Assembly (NCBI GenBank): GCA_934130045.1
Contig: CAKOXI010000003.1
Coordinates: forward strand, 1 to 64,000
DNA from: an uncultured Bacilli bacterium
GTDB lineage: Bacteria; Bacillota_I; Bacilli_A; RF39; UBA660
Reading direction: 5' to 3'
Length of the DNA stretch: 64,000 nt
Positions 1 to 8,499 of this stretch are shown piece after piece (positions within the stretch are counted from its first letter, which is position 1; the number at the start of each line of letters is the position of its first letter). A model generated the notes under the pieces. That model was not told the DNA's origin and ran no database searches. It saw nothing but the letters and a program-made list of their open reading frames with translations. The position numbers were made by a program, and so were the translations under genes.

Positions 1-2
1 TA

Positions 3-62
3 ATGAACAACTATAAAAATACAGCAGAAGAAATTGTCTTAAATGAATATGTTTTTATATAA
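3..62 (+). CDS. 3' end of a gene entering from the left (partial)
   Basis: Frame 3 is open from the window edge to a TAA at 60-62 and encodes about 19 residues. A strong hairpin terminator starts 11 bases later, which is what a gene end should look like. No family can be recognised from so short a tail, and an internal ATG at 3 cannot be told from a real start. Confidence 0.3.
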   Translation: MNNYKNTAEEIVLNEYVFI

Positions 63-72
63 ATAATCTTCA

Positions 73-120
73 AAAAAGAGGAAAAAATTATCAAAATAAT
101 TTAATCCTCTTTTTATTTTT
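73..120 (+). terminator. Rho-independent terminator
   Basis: A perfect 10-bp stem (73-82 with 105-114) is extended by an inner 7-bp stem (85-91 with 96-102) and followed by a T-rich run. It would end the gene that enters from the left and insulate the restriction-modification operon. Confidence 0.8.
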
Positions 121-129
121 CTTGAATAT

Positions 130-265
130 GGGAATAAAATATATGTCTAGCCAGCACTGAATTTGTACTCCCGTACAAATTCGTATATGGGAAATTCCCA
201 TCCCCCTTACCTCAAAATAGGAACTCCATAAACCAAAAAACACTATCTTGATTTTTTCAAGGATT
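130..265. other. Palindrome-rich, GC-richer intergenic element
   Basis: This stretch is less AT-rich than its surroundings. It carries a perfect 10-bp inverted repeat with a 4-base loop (159-168 and 173-182), a 15-base palindrome (187-201) and a 5-bp hairpin with a T loop (247-261). Any reading frame through it looks like a by-product of the structure. It could be a structured RNA, a decayed miniature element or an operator cluster for the HTH gene that follows. No known RNA family was recognised. Confidence 0.4.
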
Positions 266-267
266 AC

Positions 268-296
268 TTGATATATGAAAGATAAAATGTTAAAAT
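268..296 (+). promoter_or_regulatory. Sigma-A type promoter of the R-M operon
   Basis: TTGATA at 268-273 and TAAAAT at 291-296 are separated by 17 bases, about 35 bases upstream of the HTH gene. The 5-bp hairpin at 247-261 lies just upstream and may be part of a control site. Confidence 0.5.
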
Positions 297-330
297 AAAT
301 ATGTAACAAAAAAATGAATAGAGGTTAAAA

Positions 331-555
331 ATGATATTAGATTATAATAAACTATGGAAGTTAATGATTGATAAAAATATTAATAAAACAGAACTATGCA
401 AACAAGCAAAAATTAGTACTAATGCTATGGCAAAAATGGGACGAAATGAATCAGTACCTTTAGAAACATTAGTTAAAATATGTGATGTTTTAAAATGTAC
501 TTTAAATGATGTTGTAGAAATAAAATCAAAGGAGGAAAATAATGGAGACAACTAA
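331..555 (+). CDS. Cro/C1-type (Xre) HTH regulator of the R-M operon
   Basis: This 74-residue protein is almost entirely one HTH_26/Xre-like DNA-binding domain. The helix-turn-helix lies at about residues 17-50 (NKTELCKQAKISTNAMAKMG), followed by a typical segment on when to use the target (ETLVKICDVLKCTLNDVVE). Its last 14 bases overlap the mod start, so the two are translationally coupled. By family precedent it acts as a controller that represses or times the modification and restriction genes. The palindromes at 159-201 are possible operators, but this is inference. Confidence 0.8.
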   Translation: MILDYNKLWKLMIDKNINKTELCKQAKISTNAMAKMGRNESVPLETLVKICDVLKCTLNDVVEIKSKEENNGDN

Positions 556-2143
556 CCTTTCTAAAATCAGAAGAGAAAAAATGTTAAATACAATTAGTGA
601 AATAAAAAAGAATATTACTGATGAAAAAATGTTAACAAATTTATCTATGATTGAAAATGAATTGACTAAGAAAAAATACGGGCTTATTTGGGAGGAGCAC
701 GAAGAACGTGTTGATAAGGAATTAGAAACTCAAATTCCCACTTTCGAGGAAATTAAGAATAAAGAAATCGTAAGTAATCTAAATGAAAAATTTAACTTTT
801 TATTAGAGGGAGATAATCTTCACAGTTTATACTTATTAGAAAAAACTCATAAAGAAAAAATTGATGTTATATACATAGATCCTCCATATAATACTGGAAA
901 TAAAGATTTTGTATATAATGATTGTTATGTAGATTCAGAAGACAGTTACCGACATTCAAAATGGTTATCGTTCATGAAAAAAAGATTGGAAATTGCCAAT
1001 GAATTACTTTCAAGTAATGGCACCATATTCATAAGTATAGATGATAACGAATTTGCACAATTAAAACTATTATGTGATGATATTTTTGGAGAAAGTGACT
1101 TTGTAACTTCGATTCACTGGAAAAGAAGTGAGTCACAAAATAATAGTGCAAAACAACTAGCTATTGTTGGAGAATATATATTATGTTATACAAAAAATAA
1201 AAATACTCACTATTTTAATAAAATAGATTTAAAGTCAACTGCTTTAAAAGAATATCGATACACTGATGAAAAAACAGGAAGAAAATTCAGAAGAGGAACA
1301 ATTGTAGATAATACCAGAGGTAAAAATATTTTAGAAATAATATCCCCCAACGGTATAAAAAAAACTATTAAAAGTATAAGAAATAAAGAGTTTTTTGAAG
1401 AAAAAAATAGGAATGGAGAAATCTATTGGACTGAAACTGGAACGCCTTATTTAAAAATATATTTAGATGATTCTGATGGTCAAGTTGCAAATAATTGGTT
1501 TGATAATGTTGGTGTTAATGAAGACGCTGCAGATGATTTAAGAAATCTTAAAATTGATTTCTCATTTTCAAAGCCAAAATCCTTAATTAAACAATTGCTA
1601 AAAATTGCTTCTAAAAAAGATTCTGTTATATTGGATTTTTTTGCTGGATCTGGTACAACAGCTCAAGCAGTATTAGAATTGAACAAAGAAGATAATGGAA
1701 AACGCCAGTTTATTTTATGTACTAATAATGAAAATAATATATGTGAAGAAATAACATATAAACGAATTAAAAATGTTATAACTGGATATGGAAAATATAA
1801 TCCTTTAAAATCAAATCTAAAATACTATCGTTGCGCTTATATTCCAAGAATAAATACCGAAACACAAGATTTACACAACAATTTGCTTATAAACATTAAA
1901 AATCTTATTCAGTTAGAAAATGGAATCGAGATTGATGATAATAAAATTAGAGTTTACTTAAATGAGGATGAATTAGATAGATTCAGTGCTAATAAAAAAG
2001 AATTAGAGATATGTGAAAAAGTTTATATTTCATCAGACATTCTTTTGACAAGTGAACAAGAAAATATTTTTGAAAATAATAATATTGAAGTATATATAAT
2101 ACCAGAATATTACTTTGAAGATGAAATTATGGAGGTCATGTAA
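542..2143 (+). CDS. mod: Type III restriction-modification methyltransferase (Mod)
   Basis: A 533-residue beta-class DNA amino-methyltransferase. The catalytic motif IV DPPYNTG is at residues 113-119 and the SAM-binding motif FAGSGTTAQ follows at about residue 365, which is the beta-class order. Mod carries the target recognition domain between these motifs (about residues 190-340) and methylates one strand of an asymmetric site, usually on adenine N6. It also forms a complex with Res for cleavage. It overlaps the HTH gene and lies 2 bases before res. No simple repeat tract that would suggest phase variation is visible in its 5' region. Confidence 0.93.
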   Translation: METTNLSKIRREKMLNTISEIKKNITDEKMLTNLSMIENELTKKKYGLIWEEHEERVDKELETQIPTFEEIKNKEIVSNLNEKFNFLLEGDNLHSLYLLEKTHKEKIDVIYIDPPYNTGNKDFVYNDCYVDSEDSYRHSKWLSFMKKRLEIANELLSSNGTIFISIDDNEFAQLKLLCDDIFGESDFVTSIHWKRSESQNNSAKQLAIVGEYILCYTKNKNTHYFNKIDLKSTALKEYRYTDEKTGRKFRRGTIVDNTRGKNILEIISPNGIKKTIKSIRNKEFFEEKNRNGEIYWTETGTPYLKIYLDDSDGQVANNWFDNVGVNEDAADDLRNLKIDFSFSKPKSLIKQLLKIASKKDSVILDFFAGSGTTAQAVLELNKEDNGKRQFILCTNNENNICEEITYKRIKNVITGYGKYNPLKSNLKYYRCAYIPRINTETQDLHNNLLINIKNLIQLENGIEIDDNKIRVYLNEDELDRFSANKKELEICEKVYISSDILLTSEQENIFENNNIEVYIIPEYYFEDEIMEVM

Positions 2144-2145
2144 TA

Positions 2146-4347
2146 ATGCAAGGAATTAAATTAAAAGATTTTCAAATAAATACAGTAAATAAACTATTAG
2201 ACGCTACTTCTATTGGTAGTAAAAAGGAAGTATTATTACAAGCCCCTACTGGTAGTGGCAAAACAATTATTTTACTTTCATACATTGAAGAATATTTAAA
2301 AGAAAATAATAAAGTAATCTTTGTTTGGCTTACTCCTGGTAAAGGAGATTTAGAAGAACAAAGCAGAAAGAAAATGGTTAAATTTTTACCACATCATAAT
2401 ACTAAAAATATTCAAGATGTGCTACTTCAAGGTTTTGATGCCAAAGACACAGCATTTATAAATTGGGAAACAATTACCAAAAAAGGAAATAATGCCCTAA
2501 AAGAAGCTGAAAGAAACAATTTATATGAAAGAGTTCATGAGGCACATAATAATGGCTATAAATTTATTATTATAGTTGATGAGGAACATTTAAATAAAAC
2601 TGTTAAAGCAGAAGCCATTATTGAATATATGAATCCTGAATATATTGTTAGAGTTAGTGCTACTACAAAAACTAATAAAGAAGCTGAATTTATTAAAATT
2701 GATGAATTAGAAGTAATAAATGCTGGACTAATTACAAGAGCATTATATATAAATGAAAATGTTTCTAATGAATCTATTCTTTCAAATGAACATGAATATT
2801 TACTAGAACTTGCAATAAACAAAAGAAAGGCAATTAAAGAAGAATATTTAAAATTGGGTATTCAAGTAAATCCTCTTATTATTATTCAGGTGCCTAGCAA
2901 GTCAGATGACTTAATAAAGCAAATTGAAAAAATACTCGAAGAAAAAGAATATTCTTATGATAGACAGAATTTAGCAATTTGGCTATCAGATAGAAAAGAA
3001 AATATTGAAGATATTGAAAATAATGAATCTAATCAAGCAATTTTAATAATGAAACAAGCAATTTCAACTGGTTGGGATTGTCCAAGAGCAAAAATACTTG
3101 TTAAACTTCGTGATAATATGAGTGAAGATTTTGAAACACAAACTATTGGAAGAATCAGAAGAATGCCACAAGCTCATCATTATGATAATGTGCTTCTAGA
3201 TAATTGTTATTTATATACATTTGATGAAAAATATGAACAATCTGTAAAACAAGAACTTGGTTCTAATGCTTATGATACTAAGGTTGTATTTTTAAAAAAT
3301 GAATACAAAAATCTTAGTTTGAAAAAGATAACCTTTGATAATGCCTTTGATGGATTTGATGAAAGACAAACTTTTAATATTCTTCATAACTATTATATTG
3401 AAAAATATGATCTAACAAATAATAAAAAGAATAATAAAACTATATTAGAAGCAAATGGATATGTGTTTAAAGATACTATTGATAATTACATAGTACAAGA
3501 TAAAATCGTTAGGATTAATTCAGATGAATTAGAAAATGCTAATAGAATAAAAGTTCAATCAGAAGTAAGTACAAACAAAAATGGATTTGAACTAAGACAT
3601 TCAATTAATGTTATATCATCTAAAATTGGTATGCGATATGATAGGACAAGATTAATGCTTGAAAGAATGTTCTTTAGAGGTAAACTATTTACAAAAAAAT
3701 TTGTTGATTTATCATTACTAGAATTTTATGCTTTCGTTATAAATAATGAAGATGTGCTAAAACATGATTTTCAAGAAGCAGTTTCACAAAAAGCAAGACA
3801 AATAAAAATGAAATTAGATGAATTAAAAATTGTTGACTGGAAAGTACCAGAGATGGATTATATTAAGTATGATCCTAAAATGAAAGATACAACAATTTAT
3901 GAAAAATCAATTTATATGAATTATCCAAATAGTACAATAAAATCTAAAAGTGAAAGAATGTTTGAGTATTTTTGTGAAAACAATGAAAATATTAAATGGT
4001 TTTATAAAAATAGTGAATCCTCTAGTGATTATTTCTCAATAGTATATATTGATGCAGTAAATCATAAATGGCACTTCTACCCTGACTTTATTGTTTGTGA
4101 TAAAGATAATAAAATATGGATTATTGAAACTAAGGGTGGCGAAAATGCTGAAGGTGAATCAAAAAATATTGATATTAAAGTTGAAAATAAGTTTGAAGCA
4201 TTAAAGCAATATGCTAACAAGTATAATGTCAATTGGGGATTTGTAAGAGATTATGATAAAAATGATTCATTATATCTTTGCAACACTGAATACACAGAAG
4301 ATATGGAAAATGAAAATTGGATATTACTTGGTAAGATTTTTAATTAG
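2146..4347 (+). CDS. res: Type III restriction enzyme helicase/endonuclease subunit (Res)
   Basis: A 733-residue superfamily 2 translocase with a C-terminal nuclease. Walker A APTGSGKT lies at 33-40, a DEEH motif II at about 145-148, SATT (motif III) soon after, and the QTIGRIRR motif VI near residue 340. The PD-(D/E)XK nuclease is seen as YPDF at about 645-648 and ETKGG at 661-665. ATP-driven movement from two inverted sites leads to cleavage when Mod has not protected the DNA. It sits between mod and the ATPase gene. The family is usually longer, about 850-1000 residues, so this is a compact version. Confidence 0.92.
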   Translation: MQGIKLKDFQINTVNKLLDATSIGSKKEVLLQAPTGSGKTIILLSYIEEYLKENNKVIFVWLTPGKGDLEEQSRKKMVKFLPHHNTKNIQDVLLQGFDAKDTAFINWETITKKGNNALKEAERNNLYERVHEAHNNGYKFIIIVDEEHLNKTVKAEAIIEYMNPEYIVRVSATTKTNKEAEFIKIDELEVINAGLITRALYINENVSNESILSNEHEYLLELAINKRKAIKEEYLKLGIQVNPLIIIQVPSKSDDLIKQIEKILEEKEYSYDRQNLAIWLSDRKENIEDIENNESNQAILIMKQAISTGWDCPRAKILVKLRDNMSEDFETQTIGRIRRMPQAHHYDNVLLDNCYLYTFDEKYEQSVKQELGSNAYDTKVVFLKNEYKNLSLKKITFDNAFDGFDERQTFNILHNYYIEKYDLTNNKKNNKTILEANGYVFKDTIDNYIVQDKIVRINSDELENANRIKVQSEVSTNKNGFELRHSINVISSKIGMRYDRTRLMLERMFFRGKLFTKKFVDLSLLEFYAFVINNEDVLKHDFQEAVSQKARQIKMKLDELKIVDWKVPEMDYIKYDPKMKDTTIYEKSIYMNYPNSTIKSKSERMFEYFCENNENIKWFYKNSESSSDYFSIVYIDAVNHKWHFYPDFIVCDKDNKIWIIETKGGENAEGESKNIDIKVENKFEALKQYANKYNVNWGFVRDYDKNDSLYLCNTEYTEDMENENWILLGKIFN

Positions 4348-4359
4348 GAGTTGATTGTT

Positions 4360-5760
4360 TTGTTTTTAAAAAAATTAGTTGTGGAAAATTATAAACTATT
4401 TGATAAAGAGTTTATTATTGATGATTTTAATGTACCTGATGGCTATAATATAGGATCTGGATTAAATCTCATTGTAGGAGAAAATGGTTGTGGTAAAACA
4501 ACAATATTAGATTCGATAGCAATATCTTTATTAGACTATAAAGGAGAATCTTTTAATATTTATGATTTCAATGATTTAAATAAACCAGTTAATATTCATT
4601 TTTATTCAAACAATGAATTTAATGTTAAGGGAACTATGCCTAATTCGGATTTTATAGCAATTGGATTTAATTTTACCGCTAAATTGAGAAGCAAATCTCA
4701 AAAAAGTTATTTAGTTTCTCCATTCGTATATGACCAGCTATACATTGGTAAAGATATAAACAAACCAAAAAAAGGAAGCCCTGATTTAAGAATAAGTGTA
4801 AATAATCCATTTTCAGGAAAAAGATTTAATGAAACGGATATTCTATATTTAGATAAAAACAGACTATTTCAGACAAAATCTGGAACATTTAATAATACAA
4901 GATTTGATAGACTTATGAATGATTTCAATTTTCAATATATTAAAAATACAAGTAATGTAGAGGATTTAAATGTAGAATTAAATAATAAGATAAAAAAAGA
5001 TAAAATAGAAAATACTTTTTTAGAAAATGCTATTCAAGATTTTGAACAAATTAGTGGATATAAAATATGGTTGGATTTTTTAGACAATTACAGGCCATTT
5101 AATAATTCGTCATTTGTAATAAAAGAAAAAAACAATGCACAAATTCCATTATCCAGTATAGGTTCAGGTTTTGAAATGATGTTTTCATTGATATATTCGT
5201 ATTATTTAGCTAAACAAAATGGAAAAAAATTAATTATATTAATAGATGAACCAGAATTACATTTACACCCAGAGATTCAAAAGAAATTTGTTGAATTCCT
5301 TATGGAAATATCAAAGGATTTTCAGGTAATACTTACTACACATTCACCAATTTTAGTAAAACAAATTATGTACAATGATAAAATCAAAAGTATGGTTATT
5401 AATAAACAAAAAGAAATATCTTCAATTAATAATTTAAAATTATCATATTTATCATCAAATGAAATTAATTATATTGCATTTGGTCTGGCAACCGAAGAAT
5501 ATCATAATGAACTATATGAAGAAATAAAATCTATTCATGGTATATCAGACAATTACAAATCATTTGATAACAATTACTTTATAAAAGAAAAAGGTGAAGA
5601 GAAAAAGTATCCATGGAAAGATCACCCAAATGAAGTTAGCATACATACATTTATTAGAAATCAAATTCATCATCGAAAGGAAAATGGAGAACCTACATAT
5701 AATGATTTAAAAAAATCAATTGATTTCATGCGTAAATGTTTAGAGGAGGAAAAAAAATAA
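4360..5760 (+). CDS. ABC-class AAA ATPase with C-terminal HEPN-like motif
   Basis: I start this gene at the TTG at 4360, because AGGAG at 4346-4350 lies 9 bases upstream; the in-frame TTG at 4351 touches that site. The 466-residue product has Walker A GENGCGKT (40-47), Walker B ILIDEPE with D296/E297 and an H-loop TTHSP (H328), as in the AAA_21/AAA_23, OLD and PrrC/RloC ATPases. Near the C-terminus, residues 433-438 read RNQIHH, which fits the RNxxxH signature of HEPN ribonucleases. PrrC and RloC are ATPase-HEPN tRNA nucleases linked to type I R-M systems, so a similar guard role beside a type III system is plausible but unproven. A TOPRIM domain was not seen. Confidence 0.8.
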   Translation: MFLKKLVVENYKLFDKEFIIDDFNVPDGYNIGSGLNLIVGENGCGKTTILDSIAISLLDYKGESFNIYDFNDLNKPVNIHFYSNNEFNVKGTMPNSDFIAIGFNFTAKLRSKSQKSYLVSPFVYDQLYIGKDINKPKKGSPDLRISVNNPFSGKRFNETDILYLDKNRLFQTKSGTFNNTRFDRLMNDFNFQYIKNTSNVEDLNVELNNKIKKDKIENTFLENAIQDFEQISGYKIWLDFLDNYRPFNNSSFVIKEKNNAQIPLSSIGSGFEMMFSLIYSYYLAKQNGKKLIILIDEPELHLHPEIQKKFVEFLMEISKDFQVILTTHSPILVKQIMYNDKIKSMVINKQKEISSINNLKLSYLSSNEINYIAFGLATEEYHNELYEEIKSIHGISDNYKSFDNNYFIKEKGEEKKYPWKDHPNEVSIHTFIRNQIHHRKENGEPTYNDLKKSIDFMRKCLEEEKK

Positions 5761-5761
5761 A

Positions 5762-6160
5762 ATGAATATTATAAAAGAAATATTACCATATGCTGTATCA
5801 ATAATTGCAAGTATTATAACTTATGTTCAAGCAAAGAAAAAATTAACACAAGAATTAGAAATTGTAAAAACAAATAATAAACATGAAATTGAAAAGCTTA
5901 TGCAACAACATAAAATCAACATAGAAGATTTAAAAGAAAAGCACAGATTAGAAATGGAAGCAAAAGATAAAGAATATCAACACGAAAAAGAGATGTTAGA
6001 ATTAAAAAGCAAAGTAACTATTGATGAAAAAAATCAAGAAGTTATGAATAGTGCTTTGTCAGGAATTATGGGTGGAATTTTCAGTGATGTTATTTCGGGT
6101 AAGATAAGCCCAGAACAAATAAATGACTTATCAAAAAAATTTCCTAAAAGCAACTCATAG
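5762..6160 (+). CDS. Small membrane-anchored coiled-coil protein
   Basis: 132 residues beginning one base after the ATPase stop, so it belongs to the same operon. Residues 4-22 form one hydrophobic segment. Residues 25-105 are a charged, Lys/Glu/His-rich helix with heptad-like spacing, and a short Gly/Ile-containing tail (GIMGGIFSDVISGKISPEQ) follows. No enzymatic motif is present. I do not recognise a family. The layout (ATPase followed by a membrane-tethered helix) suggests a partner or effector of the ATPase, which is inference. Confidence 0.7.
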   Translation: MNIIKEILPYAVSIIASIITYVQAKKKLTQELEIVKTNNKHEIEKLMQQHKINIEDLKEKHRLEMEAKDKEYQHEKEMLELKSKVTIDEKNQEVMNSALSGIMGGIFSDVISGKISPEQINDLSKKFPKSNS

Positions 6161-6455
6161 ATATTGAAAATATTTAGTAAATTATATATAATATCTTTAG
6201 AAAGAGAACTTAGTTCGTAACTTGTATGTAATACGCTCCATAAGATAAAATCGTCGCACCAATGTGACGTTAATGATTAAGTCAACTAGTAATAGTTGAT
6301 TTTTTTGTGCGTTATTGCAAAGAAAGGTGTGATGTGATATGATTAAAGGGATATAACAAAAATTGTGTTGGTAATAATATTTATGGATGTTATAGTTGGT
6401 ATTACATATATAGTAAAATAAGTAATATTAAATAATATTTATCAAGGTAATATGG
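6161..6455 (+). other. Intergenic region with hairpins and a terminator; possible RNA
   Basis: No gene is seen. An imperfect hairpin around 6252-6269 (CGTCGCAC / GTGACG) precedes a clear terminator at 6280-6306. The stretch from about 6195 to 6280 is less AT-rich than its surroundings and could be a short structured RNA or the trailer of the operon. It matches no RNA family I know. Confidence 0.35.
6280..6306 (+). terminator. Rho-independent terminator
   Basis: An AT-rich stem of up to 10 bp (AAGTCAACTA with TAGTTGATTT, one G-T pair) with a GTAA loop is followed by a run of Ts. It probably ends the R-M operon transcript or a small RNA. Confidence 0.7.
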
Positions 6456-6895
6456 ATGGAAGTTATTTGTGAGAAAGATAAAAAATTAATAGATACAAAT
6501 AAGTCTAATACTGTTTATAATGGTAAATTATACTTAGTCGATCCAGGTAATTATTATATTAATGACATAAACGATTTATTAATTTTTTTCAAAAATAAAG
6601 AAATAAATGATGAAGAAAAAAAAACCTTATTGTAAATTGGAATTATAATAAAATTAACAAATTGATACATGAATTATTATTTATGAATAATAATGATATT
6701 GATTTTTATTTGTTAAGAAAAATAATAGAGTTTTTTGAAGTAGAAAGAAAAAATAATGAATTAATATATGATATTAGTATTTATCAAAAATATTTTGATA
6801 AAAATTTGACTATTAAAGAATCAATTAATAAATTTGTATCAAACTATATTAAGGTTGATGAAGAAGAGAAAAAAATGATATTATCACTTTTTTAA
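6456..6895 (+). pseudogene. Frameshifted remnant of a kinase-like gene
   Basis: Two short frames join if one base is added or removed in the A run at about 6616-6624. The first (6456-6635) ends LYLVDPGNYY..., and the shifted frame continues ...NLIVNWNYNKINKLIHELLF into the open frame that ends at 6895. The segment NGKLYLVDPGNYYI recalls the DFG-like segment of the kinase-like proteins at 46173 and 46919. There is no N-lobe or catalytic loop upstream, so this looks like a decayed 3' half. The family link is weak. Confidence 0.5.
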
Positions 6896-7180
6896 TGTGA
6901 TAGTTAGTTATCATTTTGAAAAAATAATTAAAATAAATTATATATATAATGAGAAATAAAAGCTTTATATATAAAAGAAAAAGTGCTGAAATAATATAAT
7001 TCAATACTTTTTAAGTATAAAAATACTAATAAATAAGCATAAATTAAAAATTTGCAAAATATAAAAATATGTTTTTGCTATCTATAGTTATATGATTTAT
7101 TTTAAATGAAAAGCAAAATTTATTAAAAGTAGAAGAAAAAATTTTTATTTAACATAAAATATATTGGGAGGGTAATACAT
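6896..7180 (+). other. AT-rich intergenic region, no gene seen
   Basis: This gap before the collagen-like gene has no convincing open frame, repeat or terminator. It should hold the promoter of the collagen-like gene, but no strong sigma-A pair was found. Confidence 0.5.
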
Positions 7181-8371
7181 ATGAATAATGAACATGGATG
7201 CTCTTGCAATAATAGTTATGAAAAGGCAAAAAAAATTATAGAAGAAGCTAATAAAAATGTCAAATATTGTTATATTCAAGGCCCAACTGGACCAAAAGGA
7301 GAAGCAGGAATACAGGGAGAAAAAGGAGATAAAGGTGATCTTGGTCCCATGGGTCCTATGGGTCCACAGGGTGAAAAGGGAGATGCGGGACCTACAACAA
7401 TTGAAGTTGGAATTACAGAAACTGGTGATCCAGGAAGCGAGTCTAGCGTTACAAATGTTGGAACAAATCAAAATGTTGTATTAAATTTTAAAATTCCAAA
7501 AGGTTTTGACGGAATTATAGGTCCACCAGGTGAAAAAGGAATACAAGGAGAAAAAGGCGATAAGGGTGATACTGGGCCCATGGGCCCTATGGGTCCACAG
7601 GGCGAAAAGGGAGAAGCAGGGCCTGCAACAATTGAAGTTGGAACTACCGAAACTGGTGATCCAGGAACTGCATCAAGTGTAACAAACGTTGGAACAAATC
7701 AAAATGTCATATTGAATTTTAAAATTCCGCAAGGAGAAACCGGACCAACGGGTCCAATTGGTCCAAGAGGATTACCAGGAGAGATAGGAATCAGTCAAGC
7801 TATTACTATAGATGGAACACAAACAGTTGAACCAAATGAACCAGCTGAAGTACAAGATGATTTTGAATCAAATATTCATCACTTAACATTTTATATACCA
7901 AAAGGAGAAACTGGACCTCAAGGAATACAAGGAGCTAAAGGTGATCCTAATGGAGTTGGTGCATATGGCGAAAGATATTCAGATTCTACTCAAAGATTTA
8001 AAATTACAGCTGGTACAGACATAATTATTCCACTTGAAAAAACTGGTCCTGCGATTTTTACAGAGTATGACAGTTCTTATGCGATTGAAATAAGAAAATG
8101 GGGATTATATCAAATTAATTATTTTTTGAATGCTGCAACATCGGCTGATACCAATTATGTTGTTAGCATTAAAGCTTCCGGCACAAAATTGCCTGGTAGC
8201 CCAATAAAGGGTGAAGGAAAAGCAAATTCTATCAGTAGTGTAACCGGTTCTCTTTTATTTTCACTCGCTGAAGGTGATGAAGTAACATTAGTAATAACAT
8301 CAGAGCAAGAAACTGATTTAATTTTTGATGGTACTACTAATGCTAAATTAAGTGTTATTAAATTAGATTAA
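7181..8371 (+). CDS. Collagen-like (Gly-X-Y) surface protein with a BclA-type C-terminal region
   Basis: 396 residues with a GGGAGGG ribosome site. A Cys-containing N-terminus is followed by Gly-X-Y runs (for example GPMGPMGPQGEKG) separated by a non-collagen module (TIEVGxTETGDPG...SVTNVGTNQN...LNFKIP). One whole 77-residue, 231-bp unit is tandemly duplicated, and a diverged third module follows near residue 205. The last ~135 residues, from about YGERYSDST, resemble the TNF-like trimerising domain of BclA-type exosporium filaments. No signal peptide is seen, as in many spore-surface proteins. With sigG in the window, a spore coat or exosporium role is likely but inferred. Confidence 0.8.
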   Translation: MNNEHGCSCNNSYEKAKKIIEEANKNVKYCYIQGPTGPKGEAGIQGEKGDKGDLGPMGPMGPQGEKGDAGPTTIEVGITETGDPGSESSVTNVGTNQNVVLNFKIPKGFDGIIGPPGEKGIQGEKGDKGDTGPMGPMGPQGEKGEAGPATIEVGTTETGDPGTASSVTNVGTNQNVILNFKIPQGETGPTGPIGPRGLPGEIGISQAITIDGTQTVEPNEPAEVQDDFESNIHHLTFYIPKGETGPQGIQGAKGDPNGVGAYGERYSDSTQRFKITAGTDIIIPLEKTGPAIFTEYDSSYAIEIRKWGLYQINYFLNAATSADTNYVVSIKASGTKLPGSPIKGEGKANSISSVTGSLLFSLAEGDEVTLVITSEQETDLIFDGTTNAKLSVIKLD

Positions 8372-8390
8372 ATTTAATATAGTGTTATTT

Positions 8391-8411
8391 AAGCCAATAA
8401 AGGCTTTTTTT
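8391..8411 (+). terminator. Rho-independent terminator
   Basis: AAGCC / GGCTT stem with a 6-base loop and a T run, 20 bases after the collagen-like gene. Confidence 0.75.
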
Positions 8412-8499
8412 AATTGCTAAAAATAAATTAAAATGATACAATTTTCTTAGTTTAAATAACAAAATTAAAAATAAATTCTAAAATGTGAGGTGTAAAAAT

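Noticed and set aside
91..309. 72-codon minus-strand frame over the palindrome-rich element
   Set aside because: It has no ribosome site, spans two palindromes and a terminator, and has poor amino acid use; it looks like a by-product of the structured DNA.
542..760. Possible phase variation in mod
   Set aside because: No simple tandem repeat or long homopolymer is present near the 5' end.
4351..4360. TTG at 4351 as the ATPase start
   Set aside because: It directly touches the AGGAG ribosome site, while the TTG at 4360 has a normal 9-base spacing.
7153..7162. CATA-AAA-TA, resembling the sigma-K/E -10 box before the collagen-like gene
   Set aside because: The start site it implies would fall inside the ribosome binding site, and no matching -35 element was found.
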